64,000 nt of DNA from Rhizobiaceae bacterium. GTDB lineage: Bacteria; Pseudomonadota; Alphaproteobacteria; Rhizobiales; Rhizobiaceae. Below are positions 17,013 to 26,115 of this stretch, in pieces. Below the pieces are notes generated by a model. The model was not told the origin of the DNA and did no database searches. It worked only from the letters and a program-made list of their open reading frames with translations. The DNA lies in assembly GCA_019635795.1 (NCBI GenBank), contig JAHBYV010000013.1:1-64000 (forward strand), written 5' to 3'. The position numbers and the translations under genes are program-made. How positions within the stretch are numbered: the first letter of the stretch is position 1; the number at the start of each line of letters is the position of its first letter.

Positions 17013-18002
17013 ATGCCAAACAGCCATGCTTCCACACTGCGCCCAGCTTCCCAATCGGCTCTTCGGACGGTGCAAACAGAACGTGCCGGTGTCGATGCGC
17101 TTGCCCGGGCGCTACAGAACGGTCTGGCAGAACCCTTTGCCCAAGCGGTTGAGTTGCTTTCATCGAGCAAGGGCAGGGTGATTTTAACTGGTGTGGGAAA
17201 AAGCGGCCACATAGGCGCGAAGATCGCCGCAACGCTGGCCTCAACGGGGACGCCTGCCTTCTTCGTTCATCCTGCGGAAGCAAATCATGGCGATTTGGGC
17301 ATGATTGCGCGTGATGATGTGGTGTTGGCCATGTCCTGGTCGGGGGAGAGCACCGAGTTGCGAGGGATTGTCGCTTATTCGAGGCGCTTTTCGATTCCTT
17401 TGATCGCCATGACTTCTTCGGCGAGTTCCTCTCTTGGTCGGGAAGCCGACGTCGTGTTGCTTTTGCCAAAAGTGGAGGAGGCTTGCCCGCACGGGCTGGC
17501 GCCGACAACTTCCACCCTCATGCAACTTGTGCTGGGTGATGCGCTGGCAATCGCGCTCCTGGAAGCGCGGGGCTTCACACCGGAAAATTTCCGGGATTTC
17601 CACCCCGGTGGAAAGTTGGGCGCTACGCTGACGCATCTTAGGGAAATCATGCGCAGCGGCGATGATATGCCCGCCGTGTCTTTAGGAACCAAAATGCCGG
17701 AAGCGGTCATGGTTCTGTCAAATAAAAAGGTCGGCTGCGTGTGCGTGCTGGATGCCAGCGGTAATCTTGCCGGCATTATCACTGATGGGGACGTTGCCCG
17801 TAACCTGCACCGGAACCTGAAAGATATTGCCGTTGAAGAAGTGATGACGCGCGAGCCCAAAACCGTTGGGCCCGATATGTCCGCGGGTGCGGCGATTGCC
17901 TATCTTAACGAAAACAAGATCGGCGCGCTGGTGGTGACTGAAGGGAAAAAGCCAATCGGCGTCGTCCACTTCCACGACCTGTTACGCATAGGCGCTGCCT
18001 AG
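17013..18002 (+). CDS. kdsD: Arabinose-5-phosphate isomerase (KdsD/KpsF family)
   Basis: This 329-residue enzyme converts D-ribulose 5-phosphate to D-arabinose 5-phosphate, the precursor of Kdo in lipopolysaccharide. The SIS domain spans residues 40-175, with GVGKSGHIGAKIAATLASTGT, HPAEANHGDLGM and MSWSGEST. Two CBS domains follow at about 210-265 and 275-329 (VGCVCVLDASGNLAGIITDGD, IGALVVTEGKKPIGVVHFHD). The FHPGGKLG signature between them is typical of the family. It is divergent from the barrel-protein gene and overlaps the 3' end of nfeD by 4 bp. Confidence 0.93.
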   Translation: MPNSHASTLRPASQSALRTVQTERAGVDALARALQNGLAEPFAQAVELLSSSKGRVILTGVGKSGHIGAKIAATLASTGTPAFFVHPAEANHGDLGMIARDDVVLAMSWSGESTELRGIVAYSRRFSIPLIAMTSSASSSLGREADVVLLLPKVEEACPHGLAPTTSTLMQLVLGDALAIALLEARGFTPENFRDFHPGGKLGATLTHLREIMRSGDDMPAVSLGTKMPEAVMVLSNKKVGCVCVLDASGNLAGIITDGDVARNLHRNLKDIAVEEVMTREPKTVGPDMSAGAAIAYLNENKIGALVVTEGKKPIGVVHFHDLLRIGAA

Positions 18003-18463
18003 CCCGGCTCCACCCTTAGCTCAAGATCCGGATCAGAAGCGCCAACAACGCGGACTTTCGCGCCCGCCGGAAGGTCGGGGCCGGAAACCCTCCACATCGT
18101 GTCGCCCAGTTTGACTCGCCCGCGCCCGTTCTCAATCGGCTCGGTCAACGTTGCTATTCTGCCAATCAATTGATCGCCGCGCTTGTTGAGAAGTGGCAGG
18201 TCAGACTCGGCCTCACGTGAGGACATGATGCGTTTGCCGGCATAAGCGGTGATCAGAGAAAGGGCCAGAAATACAAGCACTTGCAAGTGCCACGTCCAGA
18301 ATGCTGCCGATATGAGTGCCAGCGAAAGCGCGCCCACAATGAGCGCCGCAATTCCAATCCAAAGAAGAAACACGCCGGGCAGCAAGATTTCCAGGGTGAG
18401 CAATATTATGCCCAGAACCACCCAATTCCACGGGCCGAGGTCTTCCACTATGGCGGCTATCAT
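17999..18463 (-). CDS. NfeD-family membrane protein
   Basis: This 154-residue protein has three to four N-terminal membrane segments (WVVLGIILLTLEILLPGVFL, IGIAALIVGALSLALI, LQVLVFLALSLITAYAG) and a C-terminal OB-fold NfeD domain (LIGRIATLTEPIENGRGRVKLGDTMWRVSG). Proteins of this short class pair with SPFH/stomatin proteins and are thought to act in membrane-microdomain quality control. The SPFH gene lies 11 bp upstream on the same strand, the usual pairing. Confidence 0.9.
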   Translation of the reverse strand: MIAAIVEDLGPWNWVVLGIILLTLEILLPGVFLLWIGIAALIVGALSLALISAAFWTWHLQVLVFLALSLITAYAGKRIMSSREAESDLPLLNKRGDQLIGRIATLTEPIENGRGRVKLGDTMWRVSGPDLPAGAKVRVVGASDPDLELRVEPG

Positions 18464-18474
18464 AACGGGCCTCG

Positions 18475-19416
18475 TCAGCTTTGGTCAGGAGCGATGCGGG
18501 GAGGGCGAGATGAGCGGCCCGCTGCTGGCGGTTGTTCGCCAAATACCTCTTTTGCTATGGCGCCAATGCCGCCAAGCGAGCCGATGAGTGATGACGCTTC
18601 CATCGGCATCAGCACAATCTTGTTGTTGCTGGAGGAGCCGATTTTTGCCAGCGCTTCGGTGTATTTCTGTGCCACGAAATAGTTGATTGCCTGCACATCA
18701 CCTTTGGCGATTGCTTCTGACACCACCTGTGTTGCGCGAGCCTCTGCTTCTGCGGCGCGTTCGCGCGCTTCTGCATCGCGGAACGCGGCTTCCTTGCGCC
18801 CCTCAGCCTCCAGCACCTGTGCCTGCTTCAAGCCTTCTGCCTCAAGAATCTGAGCGCGCTTGTTGCGTTCCGCCATCATTTGGCGCGCCATGGACTCGAC
18901 AAGATTTGCCGGCGGATTGATGTCCTTGATTTCCACGCGCGTCACCTTGATACCCCATGGATGCGCGGCTTCATCTACAACGCGCAAAAGGCGCTCATTG
19001 ATTGCGTCACGGTTTGATAAAAGTTCGTCGAGGTCCATCGAACCCATGACAGTGCGGATATTCGTCATGGTCAGATTCAGGATCGCGTTTTGCAGGTTTG
19101 ACACCTGATAAGCAGCCTGTGGGGCGCTCAGGACCTGATAAAAAGCCACGCCATCCACCGCGACAATCGCGTTATCTTTTGTGATGACTTCCTGCGTTGG
19201 GACATCGAGAACCTGTTCCATCATGTTCATGCGCGCGCCAACGCGATCTATGAACGGGATGATGAGGTTGAGTCCGGGCGTAAGCGTCTTGGTGTAGCGG
19301 CCAAACCGTTCAACAGTATAATTGTAGCCCTGCGGGACGGTTTTTATGCCTGCAAGAAGAAGGGCGAATACCAGAATCGCCAGAAAAATGATGATTACGT
19401 CCAGACCGCCAAACAT
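18475..19416 (-). CDS. qmcA: SPFH/stomatin-like membrane protease regulator (QmcA type)
   Basis: This 313-residue protein has one N-terminal membrane segment ([19 protein letters not shown]). A stomatin/prohibitin domain at about 20-190 begins [21 protein letters not shown] and includes the conserved [13 protein letters not shown] and [14 protein letters not shown] charged Ala/Glu-rich coiled coil follows (residues 185-245). It forms oligomeric scaffolds at the inner membrane. QmcA in E. coli is functionally linked to HflK/C and FtsH. It is followed by nfeD. Confidence 0.9.
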   Translation of the reverse strand: MFGGLDVIIIFLAILVFALLLAGIKTVPQGYNYTVERFGRYTKTLTPGLNLIIPFIDRVGARMNMMEQVLDVPTQEVITKDNAIVAVDGVAFYQVLSAPQAAYQVSNLQNAILNLTMTNIRTVMGSMDLDELLSNRDAINERLLRVVDEAAHPWGIKVTRVEIKDINPPANLVESMARQMMAERNKRAQILEAEGLKQAQVLEAEGRKEAAFRDAEARERAAEAEARATQVVSEAIAKGDVQAINYFVAQKYTEALAKIGSSSNNKIVLMPMEASSLIGSLGGIGAIAKEVFGEQPPAAGRSSRPPRIAPDQS

Positions 19417-19525
19417 TCAGGCCTCCCTCAGCGTACGTCGTGCCATAGCTCGAAGATCACCTAAGTACCTTTCGAACCTGTTACAATATGCCGGAAAAAG
19501 TCTTCCGCGTCAGGCGGTCACGCGA

Positions 19526-20560
19526 TCATAGCCAGCCCGACAGCTCGCGCCGGACCAATGACTCGATAAGTTGCATACCTTCAGGGCTGTCATTGAGACA
19601 GGGAATGTGTGCGAAATTCTTGCCGCCATTATGCAGGAAAATCTCACCAGCCTCGCCGGCTATTTCTTCCAGCGTTTCGATGCAATCGGCCGAAAAGCCC
19701 GGATTGATAATTGCCAGCGATTGGACGCCTTCCTTTGCGAGCCGTTCCACAGTCTTGTCAGCATAGGGTTGGAGCCACTCCTCGCGCCCGAAACGCGACT
19801 GGAAACAGGTGATGAGCTTGCTTTCATCCCAGCCCAGCTTTTCCCGGAGCAACCGGGACGTCTTGTAACAATGGCAATGGTATGGGTCGCCAGCCTCGAA
19901 ATAGCGCTTCGGCAATCCGTGGTAGGAAGCCATCACAATTTCTGGCTCAAAATCCAGCGTTTTCAGGAAGTTGGTGACAGAAGTCGCCAGCGCATCAATA
20001 TAGGCAGGTTCGTCATAGTAAGGTGGCAGCGTTCGCAACGCTGGTTGAACGCGCATTTTCATCAATGCCATGAACAGCGCGTCATTGGCCGTTGCGGTCG
20101 TGCTTGCCGAATATTGCGGATATAGCGGAACGCACAGAAGACGCCGTACGCCTTGTTCGACCATGCGCTCGACCACGCTGGCAGTCGATGGATTGCCATA
20201 GCGCATGGCCCAATCGACCACGACACGCGGATCGTCCTTGAATGCCTCGGCGAGCTTGTCACCCTGAGAGCGCGTGATCGTGCGCAGTGGCGACTCGTTG
20301 AGTTCGTAGTTCCAGATCTTCTTGTAATTTTCACCCGATGTGATCGGTCGCCGCAAAAGGACCGGTCCATACAATATGGGATACCACTGGATTTTCGGCA
20401 GTTCGATAACGCGAGGGTCCGACAGGAATTCCTTCAGATAGCGCCGCATGGACCAATAGTCGGTGTCGTCGGGCGTACCGAGATTGACCAGCAATATGCC
20501 GATTTTGCTATCGGGAATGGCCGGATGGTTTGGCGGAAGATGCTTGTTCGAATTCACCAT
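19526..20560 (-). CDS. hemH: Ferrochelatase
   Basis: This 344-residue enzyme inserts Fe2+ into protoporphyrin IX, the last step of haem synthesis. Family landmarks are GILLVNLGTPD at the N-terminus, YPQYSASTTA, the metal-site His in ASYHGLPKRYF, TCFQSRFGREEWLQPY and the conserved GFSADCIETLEEI. I chose the ATG at 20560 (MVNSNKHLPPNH) because the longer frame to 20659 would begin inside a terminator hairpin of the upstream gene. It appears to be monocistronic. Confidence 0.95.
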   Translation of the reverse strand: MVNSNKHLPPNHPAIPDSKIGILLVNLGTPDDTDYWSMRRYLKEFLSDPRVIELPKIQWYPILYGPVLLRRPITSGENYKKIWNYELNESPLRTITRSQGDKLAEAFKDDPRVVVDWAMRYGNPSTASVVERMVEQGVRRLLCVPLYPQYSASTTATANDALFMALMKMRVQPALRTLPPYYDEPAYIDALATSVTNFLKTLDFEPEIVMASYHGLPKRYFEAGDPYHCHCYKTSRLLREKLGWDESKLITCFQSRFGREEWLQPYADKTVERLAKEGVQSLAIINPGFSADCIETLEEIAGEAGEIFLHNGGKNFAHIPCLNDSPEGMQLIESLVRRELSGWL

Positions 20561-20624
20561 AGCCACATTTGCCTCGCCATCGATACGACTTGCAAGTGTG
20601 CGGTTAGACGCACCCCTTACGCGC

Positions 20625-20654
20625 AAAAGCCCATCCGCGTGCGGATGGGCTTTT
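20625..20654 (-). terminator. Rho-independent terminator after the nucleotidase gene
   Basis: AAAAGCCCATCCGC (20625-20638) and its exact complement GCGGATGGGCTTTT (20641-20654) form a 14-bp stem with a 2-nt loop. On the minus strand it begins 16 bp after the nucleotidase stop and carries TTTT. The symmetric shape would also stop plus-strand transcription. Confidence 0.9.
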
Positions 20655-20669
20655 CGCATTTCAATCTGC

Positions 20670-22658
20670 TTAGTTGGCAGCCGGTACTTTCAGTGTTGCA
20701 CCGATCGGCAAGGCGCCTGGCTTGTAGCCGGGGTTTGCTTCGTGAAGCACACGCCATTTTTCGCCGTTGCCATAGAATTTTTGAGCGAGCTTCCAAAGGT
20801 TGTCGCCGCGAACGATCACATGTTCCTGCTCGGCGGCTGCCGGTGCCGGTGCAGCTGGTGCTGGCTCGGCGGCAGGTGCTGCGGGAGCTGCTGGAGCCGG
20901 CTCGACTGCAATCGTTGGTGGCGTGTTCGCTATATCGCTTGAAGCTGCTGGTGGCTGGGGAATGCTGGTTTCAGCCGGAGCCGCAGGGGCGGGTGCGGCC
21001 TCAGCCGGCGCTGCCGGGGCGGGCGCTGCTTCAGCCGGGGCAGTTGCTGCCGCAATCTCCGTTATGCGCCCGTCCAGCTTGGGTGTGTAGGGACGGTTCT
21101 TTGCCAGATAATCGGCTACGACCTGCTCAAGGCTCGGGCCGTAGTCGTAAGCATTCTTCGCGTTCTCCGCAAAAATCTTGTAACCGTCACCGCCCTGACG
21201 CACGTAATTGTTGGTTGCGACAAGATAATTCTTGGCCGGATCGATTGGAGCCCAAGCGCCGTTTTCCATAATCTCGACAGACTTAATGCGTCCTTCGTTT
21301 GGCTTCACGGACTTATCAAAGCTGTATTTCAGCCCTGCAACCTGTGGGAACTTTCCTTTACCCTCTTCAATCTCGCTGACGCCGGCCTCAAGCGATGCAA
21401 CGATGTCCTTGCCCGAAAGCTCGAATGTCGCCAGCGTGTTCTGGAAGGGAAGCACTGTCAGGACTTCGCCCATTGTAATGACGCCCTGATCGATCGAGGA
21501 GCGGAGACCGCCGCCGTTCTGGAACACGATGGATACACCCTGATCCTTGACGCGATCCAGAATGGCATCGGATACAAGGTTGCCCATAGCACACTCTCGC
21601 GCGCGGCAATTGTCGCGGCTGCCGTCAATTGCTGCAGTTGCCTCAGAAACTTCAGTATTCTTCAGGGCTTCAATTGGCGCCCCAAGCTCAGCGATGCGCT
21701 TCAATACGCCTTCATCCGGCTTGATTGTGCTGTCCAGATAGAGCGGCTCGCCCTTGGCTTCCTTCACGACGCCATTGTCGTCAAACACAACCTGAAACTG
21801 GCCGAGATATTTTGAATAGGAAGCGGCCTGCGTGACGGGCACCTTATATCCACCCGGATTGTCGACCATGGTTGGATAGGGGCCTTCGGCGCTCGCTTCG
21901 GTATTTGACAGAAGTGAGTGCGAGTGCCCGCCCACAACAACGTCAATGCCCGGGATCTTCGCTATCAGTTCTTTATCGCGCGGATAGCCAACATGAGTAA
22001 GCGCGATGATCTTGTTGACGCCCTCGGCTTCAAGCTTTTTCACTTCCGCGGTGATTGTCGCAATGTCGTCCTCAATCGTGATGTTGGGGCCTGGCGACGC
22101 CACTTCGGGCGTGTCGTTGGTAACCGCGCCTATAATGCCAATCTTTTGGCCGCCAACCTCCAGCACCAGCGAAGGTTTGATGCGGTCGCCAACCTTCGAA
22201 GCTGCGTTGGCCTGCACATTTGCCGAGAGAACGGGGAACTGGATCACGTCGAGGAAGGGTGCAAGCGCATCTTCGCCATCATCGAACTCGTGATTGCCGA
22301 CGGTCATAGCGTCAAATTTCATCTGGTTCAGGAATTCGGCTTCAGCCTTGCCCTTATAGGTGGTGTAGAAAAGGGAACCCTGAAAGTTGTCGCCGCCGTT
22401 CAATAGCAGAACGTTCTGACCATCAAGTTTGGCGCGCTCCTGATTGATCGCGGTCAGCAGGCGCGCTGCGCCTCCGATGCATTTGTTTTCGGTCTCTTCT
22501 TCTGCCGAACAAGTGGACTCGTATTTATTGTTCGACTCGATCCGGCTATGCCAATCGTTGATGTGCAGGATGTTCAACGTATAATCTGCGAATGATACGG
22601 CCGTCGAAAGTCCTAGTGCGGAAACGGACAAAGCGGCCATGGCGGCGAATTTTTTCAT
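20670..22658 (-). CDS. Periplasmic 5'-nucleotidase/metallophosphatase with C-terminal LysM domain
   Basis: This 662-residue exported protein has the signal peptide MKKFAAMAALSVSALGLSTA. The N-terminal calcineurin-like domain carries the metal motifs HINDWHSR, NGGDNFQGS, VGNHEFDDG, THVGYPRD and GGHSHS. The C-terminal 5'-nucleotidase domain includes FQNGGGLRSSID and NNYVRQGGDGYK. A long Ala/Pro/Glu linker follows (about 520-600), then a LysM motif (VIVRGDNLWKLAQKFYGNG). UshA-type enzymes hydrolyse nucleotides in the periplasm. The LysM domain would anchor this one to peptidoglycan, which is unusual for the family. GGGAGAA lies 4 nt before the chosen ATG at 22658; the longer frame to 22745 has no advantage. 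Confidence 0.9.
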   Translation of the reverse strand: MKKFAAMAALSVSALGLSTAVSFADYTLNILHINDWHSRIESNNKYESTCSAEEETENKCIGGAARLLTAINQERAKLDGQNVLLLNGGDNFQGSLFYTTYKGKAEAEFLNQMKFDAMTVGNHEFDDGEDALAPFLDVIQFPVLSANVQANAASKVGDRIKPSLVLEVGGQKIGIIGAVTNDTPEVASPGPNITIEDDIATITAEVKKLEAEGVNKIIALTHVGYPRDKELIAKIPGIDVVVGGHSHSLLSNTEASAEGPYPTMVDNPGGYKVPVTQAASYSKYLGQFQVVFDDNGVVKEAKGEPLYLDSTIKPDEGVLKRIAELGAPIEALKNTEVSEATAAIDGSRDNCRARECAMGNLVSDAILDRVKDQGVSIVFQNGGGLRSSIDQGVITMGEVLTVLPFQNTLATFELSGKDIVASLEAGVSEIEEGKGKFPQVAGLKYSFDKSVKPNEGRIKSVEIMENGAWAPIDPAKNYLVATNNYVRQGGDGYKIFAENAKNAYDYGPSLEQVVADYLAKNRPYTPKLDGRITEIAAATAPAEAAPAPAAPAEAAPAPAAPAETSIPQPPAASSDIANTPPTIAVEPAPAAPAAPAAEPAPAAPAPAAAEQEHVIVRGDNLWKLAQKFYGNGEKWRVLHEANPGYKPGALPIGATLKVPAAN

Positions 22659-22757
22659 CGAGTTCTCCCGTGTGTTCCCTGCAATATGTCCATGCGGACG
22701 TGTCGTTCTTGTGAACATGTTTTCACTGCGCTTTGATGCTTGCAAGCCAAATCGCGC

Positions 22758-24005
22758 CTAGCCTGAATAGTCGCGCTCATCGGCAATCACCTTGCCGTCG
22801 TTCGGTATGCGTGACGCATCGACAATCGCTACTGTGCCACCAAGTTTTGTGATCTCGCGAAGGCTCGTTTCGACCGCCGCCGGATCAATCGCGCCGCTCG
22901 CGCACACCAGCAGGCGCATTTCATCCTGGTCGCCGTTGCGAGTCACAACCAACCTTGCGCGGCCGATTCCGGGATGCCGCCGGACGATTTCAGCCACCTG
23001 CTTCGGGTCAACGAACATGCCTTTGATTTTTGTGCGTTGATCTGCCCGGCCCATCCAGCCTTTGAGGCGAAGATTGGTGCGGCCGCATGGTGACGGCTCG
23101 TCAATCATTGCCGACAAATCACCGGTGCCGAAACGCACGAGCGGATAAGCCGGATTGAAACTCGTCACCACCAGTTCGCCGACTTCGCCGATAGCAACCG
23201 GATCGCCGGTTCCCGGCCGCACAATTTCGACAATCAAGCCCTCGTTCACAACCATTCCGGCATTTGGAAGCCCGTCATTTCCAGCGCTTTCATAGGCAAT
23301 GACTCCAAGATCGGCGGTCGCGTAGGCCTGAAAGACGTTTATGCCGCGCGTGCGGTACTCCTCGCGCAGCGATGGGAAGAGCGCGCCGCCGGAAACAAGA
23401 GCCAGCTTGAATGAAGTAAGGTCCTTTCCCAGTTCCGAGGCGCGGTCCAGCATAACCTTAAGAAAGTCAGGCGTTCCCGCATAAACCTTTGGACGCAGTG
23501 CCGCCGCTGCTTCAACCTGCGTGTCCGTATTTCCGACACCTGCGGGAAACACCAGGCAACCAAGCGCCCGCGCGCCCTCGTCGACAAGGAAGCCACCGGG
23601 GGTCATATGATATGAAAATGCGTTGTGCAGAATATCTCCGGCGCGGATACCCGCCGCAAACAAGGCGCGTGCTGCACCCCAGGGGTCTGCGCCAAAACCC
23701 TGCGGCTCCCATACAGGGCCGGGTGACATAAACACGCGGCCATGGCTCAGTGCTTTGGCATCTACGAAGCCGCCAAACGGCGGATCGCCCGCCTGAAACT
23801 CCATCAGGTCAGGCTTGCGCAGAACCGGCAATCGCGCGAGCGCATCGCGGCTTTGCACGGCACTCGTGTCGATACCGGCCAGCCATTTATCCAGTCCCGG
23901 CGCGTTCGATCTTGCCTCATCGAGAAAGCGGGGAAGGGAAGCGAACAGCGCTTCCTCGCGCGCTTTCAAGGGCTGGGTTTCGAGATTGTCGAGATGACTG
24001 CCCAT
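22758..24005 (-). CDS. AMP-forming ligase, phenylacetate-CoA ligase (PaaK)-like
   Basis: This 415-residue adenylate-forming enzyme is similar to PaaK-type ligases. It shows ALVSGGALFPSLREEYRTR, QAYATADLGVIAYE (adenylate-site segment), GELVVTSFNPAYPLVRFGTGDLS and the C-terminal hinge GRADQRTKIKGMFVDPKQVAEI. The canonical P-loop TSGTTG is replaced by a weak MSPGPVWEPQG segment, as in several PaaK relatives. The chain is slightly shorter than PaaK (about 430-440). The acid substrate (aryl or other carboxylate) is unknown and there are no other paa genes in the window. Confidence 0.75.
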   Translation of the reverse strand: MGSHLDNLETQPLKAREEALFASLPRFLDEARSNAPGLDKWLAGIDTSAVQSRDALARLPVLRKPDLMEFQAGDPPFGGFVDAKALSHGRVFMSPGPVWEPQGFGADPWGAARALFAAGIRAGDILHNAFSYHMTPGGFLVDEGARALGCLVFPAGVGNTDTQVEAAAALRPKVYAGTPDFLKVMLDRASELGKDLTSFKLALVSGGALFPSLREEYRTRGINVFQAYATADLGVIAYESAGNDGLPNAGMVVNEGLIVEIVRPGTGDPVAIGEVGELVVTSFNPAYPLVRFGTGDLSAMIDEPSPCGRTNLRLKGWMGRADQRTKIKGMFVDPKQVAEIVRRHPGIGRARLVVTRNGDQDEMRLLVCASGAIDPAAVETSLREITKLGGTVAIVDASRIPNDGKVIADERDYSG

Positions 24006-24074
24006 AAGCTCCTCCGGCGCTGTACGCGCACTATCTCAATGCTTGCTGAATGACGCAAGGCCGAGCAGTAGGAA

Positions 24075-24104
24075 CTCCTCTCCACCAGACGGCATGGAGA
24101 GGAG
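24075..24104. repeat. Hairpin after the omp10-like gene
   Basis: CTCCTCTCCA (24075-24084) and TGGAGAGGAG (24095-24104) are perfect 10-bp inverted copies with a 10-nt loop. They lie between the omp10-like and PaaK-like genes (both minus strand). No clear U-tract follows, so termination or 3'-end protection is only a possibility. Confidence 0.45.
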
Positions 24105-24122
24105 AAGCTCATGGGATGCTCG

Positions 24123-24506
24123 TTAAGCGGAAGGCTGGCGGCGGGTCAGTGCGAAGTTCTGACCCGAGGCATTCGTGCAGTTGAGCTGATCAAGCGTTGC
24201 CAGAAGGCAATTGAACGCGATCGGCGTTTGACGAATGAGGGACGTTCCGCTGATGGAAATCATGCGTGTATCGGTATAGCGATAGCTTCCATCCGCCAGC
24301 TTGTTGCCCGTATCCGTTGCGGTTGTTGAAAACGCACCGCCCTGGAAACGCGAAACGGCAACGCCATCGGCGCTCAGCCACTCACCTTCGACAAGGCTCT
24401 GTGTTTTGGCGCGTGTTGGGCCGCTTGGGCTCGTGGTGCACCCCGCCACTGCGGCGAGCACGGCCAGCGCCATACCCAGTGAAGCAATCTTTGACGCAAG
24501 GGTCAT
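24123..24506 (-). CDS. omp10: Omp10-type outer-membrane lipoprotein
   Basis: This 127-residue lipoprotein precursor has a signal sequence ending in the lipobox LAAVAGC. The mature part resembles Brucella Omp10 along its whole length: EGEWLSADGVAVSRFQGGAF, TTATDTGNKLADGSYRYTD, the serine/isoleucine segment around ISISGTSLIRQ, then FNCLLATLDQLNCTNASGQNFALTRR with two conserved Cys. Omp10 is an immunogenic outer-membrane lipoprotein of unknown biochemical role that affects membrane integrity and virulence in Brucella. It is a single-gene unit. Confidence 0.8.
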   Translation of the reverse strand: MTLASKIASLGMALAVLAAVAGCTTSPSGPTRAKTQSLVEGEWLSADGVAVSRFQGGAFSTTATDTGNKLADGSYRYTDTRMISISGTSLIRQTPIAFNCLLATLDQLNCTNASGQNFALTRRQPSA

Positions 24507-24556
24507 CGTTGTGTCCTCTCTTCGTCCCTCGTTTCCCTGTTGCGTGAACGAGAGCC

Positions 24557-24599
24557 AAAATGCAAGTGCGCCCCTCCACAGAAGAGCGCACCTGTTGCA
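24557..24599 (-). terminator. Probable terminator of homospermidine synthase
   Basis: On the minus strand, directly after the hss stop, TGCAACAGGTGCGC and GCGCACTTGCA form a stem with an internal bulge, followed by TTTT. It separates hss from the omp10-like gene. Confidence 0.7.
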
Positions 24600-26045
24600 T
24601 TAGCGCACCAGAATATTGCGGAATTGCCACGGGTCGTCGGCGTCAATCTTCTCCGGGAACAATCCCGGCCGTCCTTCGAGAGGCGTCCAGCTGGTATAGT
24701 AGCCTTTCAAAGTGCCAAGATAAGGCGCTTGCACTTCGAGGCACCGACGGTAGTCCATCTCATCAGCCTCAACGATTCCCGACTTGGGATTTTCCAGCGC
24801 CCAAACCATTCCGGCCAGGACTGCGGAACTGACCTGAAGCCCTGTCGCGTTTTGATAGGGGGCGAGCTTGCGCGCCTCTTCAATCGTCAACTGTGATCCG
24901 TACCAATATGCGTTCTTGTCATGCCCATAAAGAAGCACGCCAAGCTCGTCCTTTCCGTCCACAATCTCATTCTCGTCCAGAACGTGATGCGTTGGCTGCG
25001 CCTTGCCCGCGGCCCCGAACATCTCGAACATGGAAAGCACCGCATCATTGCATGGGTGATATGCATAGTGGCAGGTCGGGCGATATTTTACCTTGCCCTT
25101 CTTGCTATGCACCGTGAAGAAATCCGAGATCGAGATAGCTTCATTGTGCGTGACAAGGAAGCCGTACTGCGCGCCCAATGTCGGGCACCATGTGCGCACC
25201 CTGGTATTCGCTCCGGGTTGCTCCAGATATATTGCAGCCTTTGAACCGTGTGACTGTTCGCGCGCGTTCTTCGGCTTCCATTTTTCGTGGGTTCCCCAGC
25301 CGAGCTCAGCGGGTTGCAATCCTTCCGAAATAAAGCCCTCGACTGACCACGTGTTCCAGAAAGCGTTGAACGGCTTCGGGTTCTTTGCGCGCTGCGTGTC
25401 ACGTTCGGCAATGTGAATGCCTTTAACACCCGCCTGCTGCATGAGTTTTGCCCAGCCTTTGCGGTCATCGGTTGCCGGCTCGGAAAACTCCAGGCCGAGG
25501 TCTTTCGACAGATTCACCAGCGCCTGTTTGACAAACCACGAGACCATTCCAGGGTTCGCCCCGCAGCACGAAACCGCAGTTGTGCCGCCGGGATTATTGC
25601 GGATTTCTTCACGCACCGTTTCACGCAATGCATAGTTCGTGCGAGTGGAATTGTCCGCCTTGTCGTCAAAATAGAAGCCGAGCCAGGGTTCGACTACTGT
25701 GTCGATGTAGAGAACGCCGAGCGAACGGCACAGGCGCATAAGTTCGAGGGAAGAGGTGTCAACGGAAAGGTTTATGCAAAAGCCCTGGCCTTTTCCCTTT
25801 GTGAGAAAGGGCTTGAGCAGTTTCTGGTAGTTTTCCTTCGTAACAGCTTCCTGAACAAACTTGATGCCGCGTTCGTCCAGCAATTTGCGGCCGGTGTCCA
25901 CCGGGTCAATCACGACCATTCGCGATTTGTCGAACTTGAAATGGCGTTCAATGAGAGGAAGCGTTCCGCGCCCGATCGAGCCGAAACCGATCATCACGAT
26001 CGGGCCGGTGATCTCTCCATATACAGGCCATTTGTCATTCGCCAT
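24600..26045 (-). CDS. hss: Homospermidine synthase
   Basis: This 481-residue NAD-dependent enzyme makes sym-homospermidine from two putrescine (or putrescine plus spermidine), the main rhizobial polyamine. The Rossmann motif is MIGFGSIGRGTLPLIERH at the N-terminus. Other family blocks are INLSVDTSSLELM, YIDTVVEPWLGFY, SCCGANPGMVSWF and HNEAISISDFF. I chose ATG 26045 (MANDKWPVYGE), which has GGAG 10 nt upstream, over GTG 26057. Its putrescine substrate would come from the ornithine decarboxylase at 48743. Confidence 0.95.
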   Translation of the reverse strand: MANDKWPVYGEITGPIVMIGFGSIGRGTLPLIERHFKFDKSRMVVIDPVDTGRKLLDERGIKFVQEAVTKENYQKLLKPFLTKGKGQGFCINLSVDTSSLELMRLCRSLGVLYIDTVVEPWLGFYFDDKADNSTRTNYALRETVREEIRNNPGGTTAVSCCGANPGMVSWFVKQALVNLSKDLGLEFSEPATDDRKGWAKLMQQAGVKGIHIAERDTQRAKNPKPFNAFWNTWSVEGFISEGLQPAELGWGTHEKWKPKNAREQSHGSKAAIYLEQPGANTRVRTWCPTLGAQYGFLVTHNEAISISDFFTVHSKKGKVKYRPTCHYAYHPCNDAVLSMFEMFGAAGKAQPTHHVLDENEIVDGKDELGVLLYGHDKNAYWYGSQLTIEEARKLAPYQNATGLQVSSAVLAGMVWALENPKSGIVEADEMDYRRCLEVQAPYLGTLKGYYTSWTPLEGRPGLFPEKIDADDPWQFRNILVR

Positions 26046-26115
26046 TTTTTGCGGCACTCCGGTTAATTGAGGTCCCTTTTGCTAATCACATTGGCGCGTC
26101 ACAATAAAGGGCCAG

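Noticed and set aside
20561-20659. 33-residue extension of ferrochelatase
   Set aside because: It would start inside the terminator hairpin of the upstream nucleotidase gene.
20960-21060. Repeated GC-rich DNA that looks like a tandem repeat array
   Set aside because: It encodes the Ala/Pro-rich linker of the nucleotidase-LysM protein; the units are codon repeats, not a CRISPR or mobile repeat.
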